A DNA stretch of 64,000 nt, from the NCBI GenBank assembly GCA_042867185.1, contig JBHZQV010000011.1, positions 1 to 64,000 on the forward strand, in the 5' to 3' direction. Below are positions 40,389 through 50,375 of this stretch, in pieces. How positions within the stretch are numbered: position 1 is the first letter of the stretch; the number at the start of each line of letters is the position of its first letter. The DNA is from Xylophilus sp042867185. Its GTDB lineage: Bacteria > Pseudomonadota > Gammaproteobacteria > Burkholderiales > Burkholderiaceae_C. Both the position numbers and the translations under genes were made by a program. Below the pieces are notes generated by a model, which saw nothing but the letters and a program-made list of their open reading frames with translations, had not been told where the DNA came from and searched no databases.

Positions 40389-43300
40389 GCGGAATCCGGA
40401 ACGGGCAGGGGAAGGGCGGCGGCCCGGCGGCGCCGCCGGCGCTGCGCCCGCAGGCGCAGCCGGTCGAGCGCCACGTAGACGACCGGCGTGGTGTAGAGGG
40501 TGAGCAGCTGGCTGACCAGCAGGCCGCCGACCACCGCGATGCCCAGCGGCTGGCGCAGCTCGGCCCCGTCGCCGGTGCCGAAGGCCAGCGGCAGCGCGCC
40601 GAAGATCGCGGCCACGGTGGTCATCAGGATCGGCCGCACCCGCAGCTGGCAGGCGCGGTAGATCGCCTGGGCCGGGCTGGCGTGGCCGCCGCGCTGCCGC
40701 ACCAGGGCGAAGTCGATCATCATGATCGCGTTCTTCTTCACGATGCCGATCAGCAGGATCACCCCGATCAGCGCGATCAGCGAGAACTCGGTCTTGAACA
40801 GCATCAGCGCCAGCAGCGCCCCCACGCCGGCCGAGGGCAGCGTCGAGAGGATGGTGATCGGGTGCACCAGGTTCTCGTACAGGATGCCCAGCACCAGGTA
40901 GATGGTGACCAGCGCCGCCAGGATCAGCACCGGCTGGCTGGAAAGCGAATCCTTGAACGCGCCCGCGGTGCCGCCGAAGCTGCCGCGCAGCGACACCGGC
41001 ACGCCCAGGCCGGCCACGGCCGCATTCACCGCATCGGTCGCCTGCGACAGCGACACGCCGGGCGGCAGGTTGAAGCTGATGGTGGTGGCGGGCGTGCCGC
41101 GCTCGTGGTCGACCCGCAGCGGCGTGTTGGTCAGCTCCATCCGGGCGAAGGCGGCCAGCGGGATCGGCTGGCCCGCGTTGTTGACGAAGAAAAAACCGCG
41201 CAGCGCCTCGGGGCTCTGCAGCCAGGCGGGCGCGGCCTCCATCACCACCCGGTACTGGTTGAGCGGGTTGTAGATCACGCCCACCTGGCGCTGGCCGAAG
41301 GCGTTGTTGAGCGCGGTGTCGATCGCGGCCATCGTCAGGCCGAGCCGGGTGGCGGCGTCGCGGTCGACCACCAGCGAGGTCTGCAGGCCCGCGTCCTGCT
41401 GGTCGCTGCTGACGTCCTCCAGCTCGGGCAGGCCCTGCAGCACCTGGCGGATGCGCGGCTCCCACAGGCGCAGCTCGGCGTTGTCGTCGGCCTGCAGGGT
41501 GTAGTCGTACGAGGCGCTGGACTGCCGGCCGCCGATGCGGATGTCGCGCTGCAGGCTCATGAAGAGCCGCGCGCCGGGCTCGTCCTGCAGCTTCTGGCGC
41601 AGCCGCTCGATCACCTCTTCGGAGCTGGCCTTGCGCTCGGCCAGCGGCTTCAGGGTCATGAACATCTGCGCCGCGTTGCGCTGGCCGCCGCCGGTGAAGC
41701 CGGTCACGTTCTCGACCGCCGGATCGGCCTCGACGATGGCCAGGAAGCGCTTCAGGCGCTGCTCCATCGCCTGGAACGAGGTGGCCTGGTCGGCGCGGAT
41801 GAAGCCCTGGATGCGGCCGGTGTCCTGGTCGGGCAGGAAGCCCTTGGCGATCGCGCCGTACAGGAACACGTTGAGCCCGACCACCGCCGCCAGCGCCAGC
41901 AGCGCCACCGGCTGGTGCCGCAGCGTCCAGGCCAGCGAGCGGCGGTAGCCCTGGCGGGTGGCCCGCAGCACCGCCCCGGCCCACCGGCCGGTGCGCGACG
42001 CCGGCCGCGCCGGGCGCGGCGCATGCGGTTTCAGCAAGGCCGCGCACATCATCGGCGTGGTGGTGAGCGAGACCACCATCGACACCAGGATGGCCGCCGA
42101 CATCACGACCGCGAACTCGCGGAAGAAGCGGCCCACGATGCCGCCCATCAGCAGGATCGGGATGAACACCGCGATCAGCGAGAGGCTCATCGAGACGACG
42201 GTGAAGCCGATCTCCCTGGCGCCTTCGAGCGACGCGGCCAGCGCGCCCTTGCCGCGCTCCATGTGGCGGGTGATGTTCTCCAGCACCACGATCGCGTCGT
42301 CGACCACGAAGCCGGTCGCCACGGTGAGCGCCATCAGCGAGAGGTTGTCGAGCGTGTAGCCGCAGAGGTACATCACCCCGAAGGTGCCGGCCAGCGACAC
42401 CGGCACCGCCACGCTGGGGATCAGCGCGGCGCGCGCGTTGCGCAGGAACAGGAACACCACCAGGATCACCAGCGCCACCGCGATCGCCAGGGCCCGCTCC
42501 ACCTCGCGCAGCGAGGCCCGCAGCGTGGGCGTGCGGTCGGACACGATGTCGAGGTCGATGGCCGCGGGGATCGCGGCCTGGAGCCGCGGCAGCAGCGCCC
42601 GCACCCGCTCGGTCGCCTCGAGGATGTTGGCGCCCGGCTGCTTGAAGATCTGCAGCAGGATCGCCGGCTTGCCGTTGGCGACACCGTAGGTGCGGACGTC
42701 CTGCACGCCATCGGTGACCTCGGCCACGTCCTGGAGCCGCACCGCGTTGCCGTTCTGGTAGCGGATCACCAGCGGCCCGTACTCGGCCGCGGTGCGGGCC
42801 TGGTCGTTGGTGGCGATCTGCCAGTAGCGCCCGCCCTGCTCCACCGCGCCGAGCGGCCGGTTGGCGTTGGCGCTGGTGACCACGCCGCGCACCGTGTCGA
42901 GCGAGATGCCGTGGGACGCCAGCCGCGCCGGATCGAGCTGGATGCGCACCGCCGGCAGCGCGCCCCCGCCGATCGAGACCTGCCCCACGCCCTCGACCTG
43001 CGCCAGGGATTGCGACAGCACGGTGGAGGCCGCGTCGTACATCTGCCCGCGGGTGAGGGTGGACGAGGTGAGCGCGATGATCAGGATCGGCGCATCCGAC
43101 GGGTTGACCTTGCGGTAGCTCGGGTTGCCGGGCATGCCGGTGGGCAGCAGGGTGCGCGCCGCGTTGATCGCGGCCTGCACGTCGCGCGCGGCGCCGTCGA
43201 TGTCGCGGTCGAGGTCGAACTGCAGGGTGATGCGGGTGTTGGCGAGGGTCGAGGTGGAGGTGATCTCGTTGACGCCGGCGATGGCGCCCAGGGCGCGCTC

Positions 43301-43501
43301 CAGCGGCGTGGCGACGGTGGCGGCCATCGTGTCGGGGCTGGCGCCCGGCAGGCCGGCGGTCACGCTGATGGTGGGGTAGTCGACCTGGGGGAGCGGGGCC
43401 ACCGGCAGGAGGAAGAAGGCGAGCGTGCCGGCGATCGCCAGGCCGAGGGTGAGGAGGCTGGTGGCGATGGGGCGGTGGATGAAGGGGGTGGAGAGGCTCA
43501 T
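40385..43501 (-). CDS. mdtC: RND efflux pump, MdtC-type inner-membrane transporter
   Basis: 1038 residues from ATG 43501. It has the twelve-helix RND layout with two periplasmic loops: helix 1 IATSLLTLGLAIAGTLAFFL, the hairpin LPQVDYPTISVTAGLPGASP, helix 4 with the proton-relay Asp pair GFVVDDAIVVLEN, SLIAVFIPILLMGGIVGRFF, and near the end LIALIGVILLIGIVKKNAIM. It belongs to the HAE1 group and pairs with the MdtB-type protein at 44619 to form a heterotrimeric pump. Substrates of MdtBC pumps include bile salts, novobiocin and metals. The operon runs adaptor, MdtB-type, a 1.1-kb repeat region, MdtC-type, outer-membrane factor. The repeats between the two pump genes may reduce their co-expression. 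Confidence 0.9.
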   Translation of the reverse strand: MSLSTPFIHRPIATSLLTLGLAIAGTLAFFLLPVAPLPQVDYPTISVTAGLPGASPDTMAATVATPLERALGAIAGVNEITSTSTLANTRITLQFDLDRDIDGAARDVQAAINAARTLLPTGMPGNPSYRKVNPSDAPILIIALTSSTLTRGQMYDAASTVLSQSLAQVEGVGQVSIGGGALPAVRIQLDPARLASHGISLDTVRGVVTSANANRPLGAVEQGGRYWQIATNDQARTAAEYGPLVIRYQNGNAVRLQDVAEVTDGVQDVRTYGVANGKPAILLQIFKQPGANILEATERVRALLPRLQAAIPAAIDLDIVSDRTPTLRASLREVERALAIAVALVILVVFLFLRNARAALIPSVAVPVSLAGTFGVMYLCGYTLDNLSLMALTVATGFVVDDAIVVLENITRHMERGKGALAASLEGAREIGFTVVSMSLSLIAVFIPILLMGGIVGRFFREFAVVMSAAILVSMVVSLTTTPMMCAALLKPHAPRPARPASRTGRWAGAVLRATRQGYRRSLAWTLRHQPVALLALAAVVGLNVFLYGAIAKGFLPDQDTGRIQGFIRADQATSFQAMEQRLKRFLAIVEADPAVENVTGFTGGGQRNAAQMFMTLKPLAERKASSEEVIERLRQKLQDEPGARLFMSLQRDIRIGGRQSSASYDYTLQADDNAELRLWEPRIRQVLQGLPELEDVSSDQQDAGLQTSLVVDRDAATRLGLTMAAIDTALNNAFGQRQVGVIYNPLNQYRVVMEAAPAWLQSPEALRGFFFVNNAGQPIPLAAFARMELTNTPLRVDHERGTPATTISFNLPPGVSLSQATDAVNAAVAGLGVPVSLRGSFGGTAGAFKDSLSSQPVLILAALVTIYLVLGILYENLVHPITILSTLPSAGVGALLALMLFKTEFSLIALIGVILLIGIVKKNAIMMIDFALVRQRGGHASPAQAIYRACQLRVRPILMTTVAAIFGALPLAFGTGDGAELRQPLGIAVVGGLLVSQLLTLYTTPVVYVALDRLRLRAQRRRRRRAAALPLPVPDSA

Positions 43502-43635
43502 GGGGTGGGGGCCTCTGCGTCTCGCGGGCTTTCCGGGTTTGCGCTCTCTGCCGCTGGGAGGGGGTGGGGGTGGGGGGCGTGGCCGGCTTTTGGGTGTCGC
43601 TGCTGTTTGTGGGAACACTGCACGTGTTGAGGGTG

Positions 43636-43865
43636 GAGGCGGGGATTTCGCCCCCGCGGGCGAGTCACTTCTTTTGCTTCGCCAAAAGAAGTAACCAAGA
43701 AAAGGCGACCCCACGTGCTGCGACCCTCCGCTGCGCTGCGGGCAACCTGCGGTGCTCGCGCCAGGCGGGGTCCGCGCAAACTCGCTGCGCTCAAACATGC
43801 GCGGCCCTTATTCCGCCTGCCGCTGCGCTCCTCGGCGCATCCCGAGGGGCGGGGGAGCGGGAGCG
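43636..43865 (+). repeat. Long inverted repeat, left arm
   Basis: From GAGGCGGGGATTTCGCCC to about GGGGAGCGGGAGC. It matches the reverse complement of 44321-44555 with many small differences. It contains a hairpin at 43667-43692 (10-bp stem ACTTCTTTTG/CAAAAGAAGT, 6-base loop). Its partner in the right arm keeps the loop but changes both sides of the stem. Confidence 0.75.
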
Positions 43866-43971
43866 CAGCCCCTCGGCTCCTGCCCGCTGCGCGGCAGTGA
43901 CGCCTGGGGGCGGAAGCTGCAAAGGCAAAGGCACCTGCACAGGCGCCCCCTCCCCCACCCGCACCGTCATA

Positions 43972-44058
<87 letters not shown>

Positions 44059-44080
44059 GCAGGCACCGGTGCAGATATTT

Positions 44081-44138
44081 GAATGAAAAGTGGCTGTAGC
44101 CGGCGTACAGCGCCGACTGTCAGCTATCGATTTAGTAG
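44081..44138 (-). repeat. Short interspersed hairpin repeat, copy 2
   Basis: On the minus strand it reads AAATCGATAGCTGACAGTCG, then CGCCGGCTACAGCC, then ACTTTTCAT. It aligns with copy 1 and copy 3 and keeps the central inverted repeat. Confidence 0.75.
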
Positions 44139-44320
44139 CGTCCGTGCAAAAGGGTGCTGCGACGATGGCCCGGGCCACCCATACCTCCGCCCTCTCTCCA
44201 CACGCAAGAGGCAGTAAGACCGAAGCGTCAGAAAGCCCAGCGAAGCCACGACCCACCCCCCGTGCCGAGCGAAGCAAAGGCACCCTCAGGCCGAGCGCAG
44301 CGATGGCCCGTGTGGACCCC

Positions 44321-44555
44321 GCTCCCGCTCCCCCTCCCCTCTGCGGCGTCGAGGAGCGCAGCGGGCGGCGGATGAGGGCCCGCGTTTGTTTGAGCGGAGC
44401 GCAGCGCAGCGAGTTGGAGCGGGACCCCGCCGACCGCGAGTACCGCAGAGCAGTCCGGCGCAGCCGGACCGCCGCAGCGGGGTCGCCTTTCTTTGGTTCC
44501 TTTCTTTGGCGAAGCAAAGAAAGGGACTCGCCCGCGGGGGCGAATTCCCCGCCTC
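44321..44555 (-). repeat. Long inverted repeat, right arm
   Basis: Reverse-complement partner of 43636-43865. Its hairpin is at 44499-44524 (stem CCTTTCTTTG/CAAAGAAAGG, loop GCGAAG). Confidence 0.75.
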
Positions 44556-44618
44556 CGCACCCGAAAGCCGCAGCGCAGCCACACACAGCAGCGCCGCCGA
44601 TCAGCCGGGCGCCCACCC

Positions 44619-47600
44619 TCACAGCACCCCCCCCCGCCGCGCCCGCCACCGCCCCGCCACCCCCGCGAACCCCAAATAGATCACCGGCGTGGTGAACAGC
44701 GTCAACAGCTGCGACACCACCAGGCCCCCCACCATCGTCACCCCCAGCGGATGCCGCAACTCGCTCCCCACCCCCGAGCCCAGCATCAGCGGCAACGCCC
44801 CCAGCAGCGCGGCCAGCGTCGTCATCAGGATCGGCCTAAACCGCAGCAGGCACGCCTGGTAGATCGCCTCCCGCGGCGCCAGGCCCTGCGTGCGCTCGGC
44901 GTCGAGCGCGAAGTCGATCATCATGATCGCGTTCTTCTTCACGATGCCGATCAGCAGCACGATGCCGATGATCGCGACGATGTCGATGTCGAGCCGCGCC
45001 GCCCACAGCGCCAGCAGCGCGCCCAGCGCGGCCGACGGCAGGGTCGAGAGGATCGTCACCGGGTGGATCATGCTCTCGTACAGCACGCCGAGCACGATGT
45101 ACATCGTCACCACCGCGGCCAGCACCAGCAGCAGCGTGTTCGACAGCGACGCCTGGAACGCCAGCGCCGCGCCCTGGAACCGCGTCTCCACGCTCAGCGG
45201 CAGATCCATCGCCGCCTCTTCCCGCTGGATCGCCTCGACCGCCTGGCCCAGCGACACGCCGGGCGCGGTGTTGAACGAGAGGGTCGCGGCGGGCAGCTGG
45301 CCGACGTGGTTGACGGCCAGCGCGGTGGGCCGCTCGGTCACCCGGGCCACCGACGACAGCGGCACCGGCGCGCCCAGGCTGCTCGGCACATAGATCGCGC
45401 CCAGCGCGTCGGGGCCCAGCTTGTACTGCGGCGCCACCTCCAGCACCACCCGGTACTGGTTGGACTGGGTGAAGATGGTCGAGATCAGCCGCTGGCCGAA
45501 GGCGTTGTAGAGCGCGGTGTCGATGCCGGCCACCGTCACGCCCAGCCGGCCGGCCTGGGCGCGGTCGATCTCCACATACGCCTGCAGGCCGTCGTTTTGC
45601 AGGTCGCTGGCCACGTCCGCCAGCTGCGGCAGGCCGCGCAGGCGCTTCAGCAGCTGCGCGGTGGTGGACTGCAGCTGCGCCATGTCGGGCGAGGACAGCA
45701 GGAACTGGTACTGGGTGCGGGCCACCCGGTCCTCGATGGTCAGGTCCTGCACCGGCTGGGCATACAAGGCGATGCCGGGCACGTCGCGCGCGGCCTCGGC
45801 CAGCCGCCGCAGCACCTCGGCCACCGGGCCGCGCCGGGCCTTGGGCTGCAGGTCGATCAGCAGGCGGCCGGTGTTGAGCGTGGTGTTGGCGCCGTCCACC
45901 CCGATGAAGGACGACACGCTCTTGACCGCCGGGTCCTGCAGCAGCCGCTCGACCAGCGCCTGCTGCCGCGCGCTCATCGCCGCGAAGGAGATCGACTGCG
46001 CGGCCTCGGTCGTCGCCTGCAGCGTGCCGGTGTCCTGCTCGGGGAAAAAACCCTTGGGCACGACGACGTACAGCAGCGCCGTCAGCACCAGCGTGGCGGC
46101 GAAGACCAGCAGGGTGAGGCCGCTGTGGTCCAGCACCCAGTCGAGCATGCGGCCGTAGCGGGCGATGGTGCGGTCGAAGAAGCGGCCGGTGGCCTGGTAG
46201 AGCCGGCCGTGGCTCTCCTCGGGCGTGTGCTTGAGCAGCCGGGCGCAGAGCATCGGCGTCAAGGTGAGCGACACCACCATCGACACCAGGATCGCCACCG
46301 CCATCGTGATCGCGAACTCGTGGAACAGCCGGCCCACCACGTCGCCCATGAAGAGCAGCGGGATCAGCACCGCGATCAGGGAGATGGTGAGCGAGACGAT
46401 GGTGAAGCCGATCTGCTGCGCCCCCTTGAGCGCGGCGGCCATCGGCGTCTCGCCGGCTTCCACATAACGGGCGATGTTCTCGATCATCACGATCGCGTCG
46501 TCCACCACGAAGCCGGTGGAGATGGTGAGCGCCATCAGCGTCAGGTTGTTGATCGAGAAGCCGCAGAGGTACATCACGCCGAAGGTGCCCATCAGCGACA
46601 GCGGCACCGCGACGCTGGGGATCAGCGTGGCCGACACGCTGCGCAGGAACACGAAGATCACCATCACCACCAGCGCGATCGCCAGCAGCAGCTCGAACTG
46701 GGTGTCGCGCACCGAGGCGCGGATCGTCGTGGTGCGGTCGGTCAGCACCTGCACGTCGAGCGAGGCGGGCAGCGTCGCCTTCAACTGCGGCAGCAGCGCC
46801 TGGATGCCGTCGACGGTGTCGATCACGTTGGCGCCGGGCTGGCGGCGGATGTTCAAGATCACGCCGGCCTTGGCGACCGGCCCTTCGGCGGCGGCGGCGC
46901 CGGGCGCCGGCGCCACGCCGGCCCAGGCGGCCAAACGGGTGTTCTCGGCGTCGTCCACCGTCTCGGCGATGTCCTGCAGCCGGATCGGGTTGCCGTTCTT
47001 GTAGGCGACGATCAGGTTGCGGTACTCGGCGGCCGACTGCAGCTGGTCGTTGGCGTCGATGGTGGAGGCGCGGGCCGGGCCGTCGAAGCTGCCCTTGGCC
47101 TGCTTGACGTTGGCCGCGGCGATGGCACCGCGCACGTCCTCCAGCGTCATCCCCGCCGAGGCCAGGGCCACCGGATTGGCCTGGATGCGCACCGCCGGCC
47201 GGCGGCCGCCCGCGATCGCGACCAGCCCCACGCCCGGCACCTGCGAGAGCTTGGGCGCCAGCCGGTTCTCGACCAGGTCGTGCACCCGGATCACCGGCAG
47301 CGAGGGCGAGGTGATCGCCAGCGTGAGCACCGGCGCATCGGCCGGGTTGACCTTGCTGTAGACCGGCGGCATCGGCAGGTCGGCGGGCAGCAGGTTGCTG
47401 CCGGCGTTGATCGCCGCCTGCACCTCCTGCTCGGCCACGTCCAGGCCCACGTCGAGCGCGAAGCGCAGGGTGATGACCGACGCACCGCCCGAGCTGGTCG
47501 ACGACATCTGCGACAGCCCCGGCATCTGGCCGAACTGCCGCTCCAGCGGCGCGGTGACGGCCGAGGTCATCACGTCGGGGCTGGCGCCGGGATAGAGGGT

Positions 47601-47744
47601 GACGATCTGGATCGTGGGGTAGTCCACCTCGGGCAGCGCCGACAGCGGCAGCAGCCGGTAGGCCAGGATGCCCGCGATCAGCACCGCCACCATCAGCAGC
47701 GCGGTCGCGACCGGGCGCAGGATGAAGATGCGCGACAGGTTCAT
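44619..47744 (-). CDS. mdtB: RND efflux pump, MdtB-type inner-membrane transporter
   Basis: 1041 residues from ATG 47744. RND marks: helix 1 RPVATALLMVAVLIAGILAY, LPEVDYPTIQIVTLYPGASP, helix 4 GFVVDDAIVMIEN with the relay Asp pair, and the C-terminal IIGIVLLIGIVKKNAIMMID. It has the HAE1 length. It lies directly after the adaptor gene (42 bases) and before the repeat region and the MdtC-type gene. Family knowledge predicts a B2C trimer with the other pump, docking to the adaptor and the outer-membrane factor encoded here. Helices 4 and 10 keep the charged residues needed for proton flow, so it should be active. Confidence 0.92.
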   Translation of the reverse strand: MNLSRIFILRPVATALLMVAVLIAGILAYRLLPLSALPEVDYPTIQIVTLYPGASPDVMTSAVTAPLERQFGQMPGLSQMSSTSSGGASVITLRFALDVGLDVAEQEVQAAINAGSNLLPADLPMPPVYSKVNPADAPVLTLAITSPSLPVIRVHDLVENRLAPKLSQVPGVGLVAIAGGRRPAVRIQANPVALASAGMTLEDVRGAIAAANVKQAKGSFDGPARASTIDANDQLQSAAEYRNLIVAYKNGNPIRLQDIAETVDDAENTRLAAWAGVAPAPGAAAAEGPVAKAGVILNIRRQPGANVIDTVDGIQALLPQLKATLPASLDVQVLTDRTTTIRASVRDTQFELLLAIALVVMVIFVFLRSVSATLIPSVAVPLSLMGTFGVMYLCGFSINNLTLMALTISTGFVVDDAIVMIENIARYVEAGETPMAAALKGAQQIGFTIVSLTISLIAVLIPLLFMGDVVGRLFHEFAITMAVAILVSMVVSLTLTPMLCARLLKHTPEESHGRLYQATGRFFDRTIARYGRMLDWVLDHSGLTLLVFAATLVLTALLYVVVPKGFFPEQDTGTLQATTEAAQSISFAAMSARQQALVERLLQDPAVKSVSSFIGVDGANTTLNTGRLLIDLQPKARRGPVAEVLRRLAEAARDVPGIALYAQPVQDLTIEDRVARTQYQFLLSSPDMAQLQSTTAQLLKRLRGLPQLADVASDLQNDGLQAYVEIDRAQAGRLGVTVAGIDTALYNAFGQRLISTIFTQSNQYRVVLEVAPQYKLGPDALGAIYVPSSLGAPVPLSSVARVTERPTALAVNHVGQLPAATLSFNTAPGVSLGQAVEAIQREEAAMDLPLSVETRFQGAALAFQASLSNTLLLVLAAVVTMYIVLGVLYESMIHPVTILSTLPSAALGALLALWAARLDIDIVAIIGIVLLIGIVKKNAIMMIDFALDAERTQGLAPREAIYQACLLRFRPILMTTLAALLGALPLMLGSGVGSELRHPLGVTMVGGLVVSQLLTLFTTPVIYLGFAGVAGRWRARRGGVL

Positions 47745-47786
47745 GGGCGGCAGGCCGGTGCGGGTGCGGAAACAGGCGCGCGGCGC

Positions 47787-49361
47787 CTAGCGCGCGGCGG
47801 GGGCGGCCGGTGCGGCGGCGGGCGAACCGGCCGGGGCGGTGGCCGGCGTGCTGGCCGGTGCCGGTGCCGCGGTGCCACCCGGGCCGGGCGGCGCGGCCGG
47901 CGTGCCCGGCGCGCCGGGCCCGCCGGCGGCGGCGCCCTGCTGCTGGCGCTCGCGCATCTGGCGGAAGAAGGCGCGGCGCTCTTCGGGCGACATCGCCCGC
48001 ACCTTGGCGGCCAGCTCGGGCGGCAGGTTGCGCCGGCCGCCGCGCGGGCCCTGGGCCGATTCCTGCACCGCCTGGTCGGCCCGGGTGGCCGCGTCGGGCG
48101 CGATCACCGCCACCTGGGCGCCTTCGCGCAGCCGGTCGGCGCCGTCGGTGACCACGCGCTCGCCCTCCTGCAACTCGCCCTGCACGCTGACCCGGTCGCC
48201 GTCGGTGGTGCCGAGGCGCACCTTGCGCAGGGACACGGTGCTGTCGTCCTTCACCGCATACACATAGGTGCCCTGGGTGCCGCGCTGCACCGCGGTGGTG
48301 GGCACGGTGAGCACGCCCGGCAGCGTGTCGACCTGCAGCCGCACGTTGGCGAACTGGTTGGGGAACAGGCTGCCGTCGGCGTTGGCGAAGGTGGCCTTGG
48401 CCTTGATGGTGCCGGTGGTGGTGTCGATCGCGTTGTCGACCGTCTCCAGCCGGCCGGTGGCCAGCAGGGCCTGCTGGTCGCGGTCGTACAGCTCCACCGG
48501 CATCGCGGCGCCGGCGCGCAGCCGCGCCACCACCCGCGGCAGGGCAGCCTCGGGGATCGAGAACAGCGCATGGATCGGCCGCACCTGGGTGATGGTGACG
48601 ATGCCGGTGGTGTCGGCCGCCCGCACCACGTTGCCCAGGTCAGCCTGGCGCAGGCCCAGCCGGCCCGCGATGGGCGCGGTGACGCGGGTGTAGGAGAGCT
48701 GCAGTTTGGCGGCATCGACCTGGGCCTGGTCGGTCTGCACCGTGCCCTGGGTCTGGCGCACCAGCGCGGCCTGGGTATCGACCTGCTGCCGGGCGATCGA
48801 GTCCTGCGCCAGCAAATCCTGGTAGCGCTGCAGGTCGAGCTGGGCGTTGCGCAGCAGGGCCTGGTCGCGGGCCAGCGCGCCCTGCGCCTGGGCCAGCGCC
48901 GCCTGGTAGTTGCGCGGGTCGATCTCGGCCAGCAGCTGGCCGGCCTGCACCATGTCGCCTTCCTTGAAGCGGATCGCCTTCAGCTCGCCGTCGGCCTTGG
49001 CCCGCACCACCGCGGTGTTGCGCGCGGCGACGGTGCCGATCGCGTGGACCAGCACCCGCACGTCCTGCCGCCGCACCGTGTCGGCCGAGATCGGCTGCAC
49101 CTGCGCGCCCGGCGCGCGGCGGGCGCCCGGCCCCGCGGCACCCGTACCCGCACCGGGACCGGCCGCGACGGGCGCCGCCGCCGGCCGCGCCGCCGGGGCC
49201 CGCCACCACCAGACGGCCGCCCCCACCGCGCAGAGCAGCAGCACCGCCGCCGCCAGCCACCCGGGCCGCACACGTCCCCGCAGCCGGTGCGGTGCGGGCA
49301 GGGTGCCGGGGCGGCGCGGGCGGTACCGGGACCAGGAGGGGCGAAGACAGGGCATGGGCAT
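47787..49361 (-). CDS. mdtA: RND periplasmic adaptor, MdtA type
   Basis: 524 residues from ATG 49361 (49355 also possible). One membrane anchor (about 34-53, GWLAAAVLLLCAVGAAVWWW) is followed by the adaptor domains: lipoyl half motifs KADGELKAIRFKEGDMVQAG and GRLGLRQADLGNVV, a helical hairpin rich in Gln and Ala (ALAQAQGALARDQALLRNAQ), and beta-barrel and membrane-proximal parts ending GERVVTDGADRLREGAQVAV. A 100-residue Pro/Ala/Gly tail with FFRQMRERQQQ extends beyond the usual end. It links pump and outer-membrane channel. As first gene of the operon it should follow a promoter in the 213-bp gap to otsB. Confidence 0.9.
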   Translation of the reverse strand: MPMPCLRPSWSRYRPRRPGTLPAPHRLRGRVRPGWLAAAVLLLCAVGAAVWWWRAPAARPAAAPVAAGPGAGTGAAGPGARRAPGAQVQPISADTVRRQDVRVLVHAIGTVAARNTAVVRAKADGELKAIRFKEGDMVQAGQLLAEIDPRNYQAALAQAQGALARDQALLRNAQLDLQRYQDLLAQDSIARQQVDTQAALVRQTQGTVQTDQAQVDAAKLQLSYTRVTAPIAGRLGLRQADLGNVVRAADTTGIVTITQVRPIHALFSIPEAALPRVVARLRAGAAMPVELYDRDQQALLATGRLETVDNAIDTTTGTIKAKATFANADGSLFPNQFANVRLQVDTLPGVLTVPTTAVQRGTQGTYVYAVKDDSTVSLRKVRLGTTDGDRVSVQGELQEGERVVTDGADRLREGAQVAVIAPDAATRADQAVQESAQGPRGGRRNLPPELAAKVRAMSPEERRAFFRQMRERQQQGAAAGGPGAPGTPAAPPGPGGTAAPAPASTPATAPAGSPAAAPAAPAAR

Positions 49362-49574
49362 GGTGCGGGCGGCGGGCCGCTGGCGGGCGGCGGGCCGGGA
49401 CAGTGCGGTGACGGGGCGACGACGACGCCGATGGGGCCGGATGTTACGCGGCGCAACAGCGGCGGCGTAGCGTCCCGCAGGCCCGTTTACCGTGGATTTA
49501 CCCGTCGTCCGCCCGCCGTAACAGAATATTTCCCCAACACGACCCGTACAGGCCCTCTGGTAAGGTCTTACGCG

Positions 49575-50351
49575 ATGCAATTGCTTCCCACGGTCACTGC
49601 CGGGACCGCCCTCTTTCTCGACTTCGACGGCACCCTGGCCGAGCTCGCCCCCACCCCGGATTCCGTCCACGTGCCCTCGGGCCTGGTCACCACCATCGCC
49701 GCGCTGCGCCAGCAGCTGGGCGGGGCCCTGGCCATCGTCACCGGCCGCAGGGTCGAAGACGTCGACCGGTTCCTCAGCCCGCTGCTGCTGCCGGTGGCCG
49801 GCGAGCACGGTGCCGAGTTCCGCCTGCCCGACGGCACCGCCCCCGACATCGCGCCCCCGGCCCTCGGCCCGGCGCTCGACACGATGGAGCGGCTGGCCGC
49901 CACCCACCACGGCCTGCTGGTGGAGCGCAAGCCCCACTCGGTGGCCCTGCACTACCGCCATGCGCCCGACCTGGAAGGCCTGTGCCTGGCCGCGGTGCAG
50001 GGCGCGGTGGCGCAGATGGAGGGGGTGGAGCTGCTGCGCGGCAAGTGCGTGTTCGAGGTCAAGTCGGCCCATGTCGACAAGGGCCGCGCCATCGCCATCT
50101 TCATGCAGGCCCTGCCCTTCGAGGGCCGCATGCCGATCTTCGTCGGCGACGACGTGACCGACGAGGCCGGCTTCGCCGCGGTGCAGAGCCTGGGCGGCGT
50201 GGGCATCAAGGTGGGCGAGGGGCCGACGCAGGCCCGCTACCGCTGCCAGAACCCGGCCGCGCTGCGCGGCTGGCTGGCGAGCGCCCGCAGCGGCCTGGCC
50301 GCCGCCGAGACGGCGATGCCGCAGTCGCCGCCGTCGCCCGCCGAATCCTGA
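49575..50351 (+). CDS. otsB: Trehalose-6-phosphate phosphatase
   Basis: 258 residues. HAD motif I is LFLDFDGTLAELAPTPDSV (Asp16 and Asp18), followed by the TPP-type blocks IVTGRRVEDVDRFL, VAGEHGAEFR, and motif III/IV in GKCVFEVKSAHVDKGRAI and PIFVGDDVTDEAGF. It removes the phosphate from trehalose 6-phosphate in the cytoplasm, completing trehalose synthesis. The start ATG 49575 has TAAGG-like sequence upstream. It is the first gene of the otsB-GH15-otsA cluster, 24 bases before the next gene. Confidence 0.94.
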   Translation: MQLLPTVTAGTALFLDFDGTLAELAPTPDSVHVPSGLVTTIAALRQQLGGALAIVTGRRVEDVDRFLSPLLLPVAGEHGAEFRLPDGTAPDIAPPALGPALDTMERLAATHHGLLVERKPHSVALHYRHAPDLEGLCLAAVQGAVAQMEGVELLRGKCVFEVKSAHVDKGRAIAIFMQALPFEGRMPIFVGDDVTDEAGFAAVQSLGGVGIKVGEGPTQARYRCQNPAALRGWLASARSGLAAAETAMPQSPPSPAES

Positions 50352-50375
50352 AACCGATCTGAAGAAGAGCCCGCC

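Noticed and set aside
44493..49574. Very long plus-strand frame of nearly 2000 codons ending in otsB
   Set aside because: It is an antisense shadow of mdtB and mdtA caused by high GC; only the otsB part from 49575 shows a protein family.
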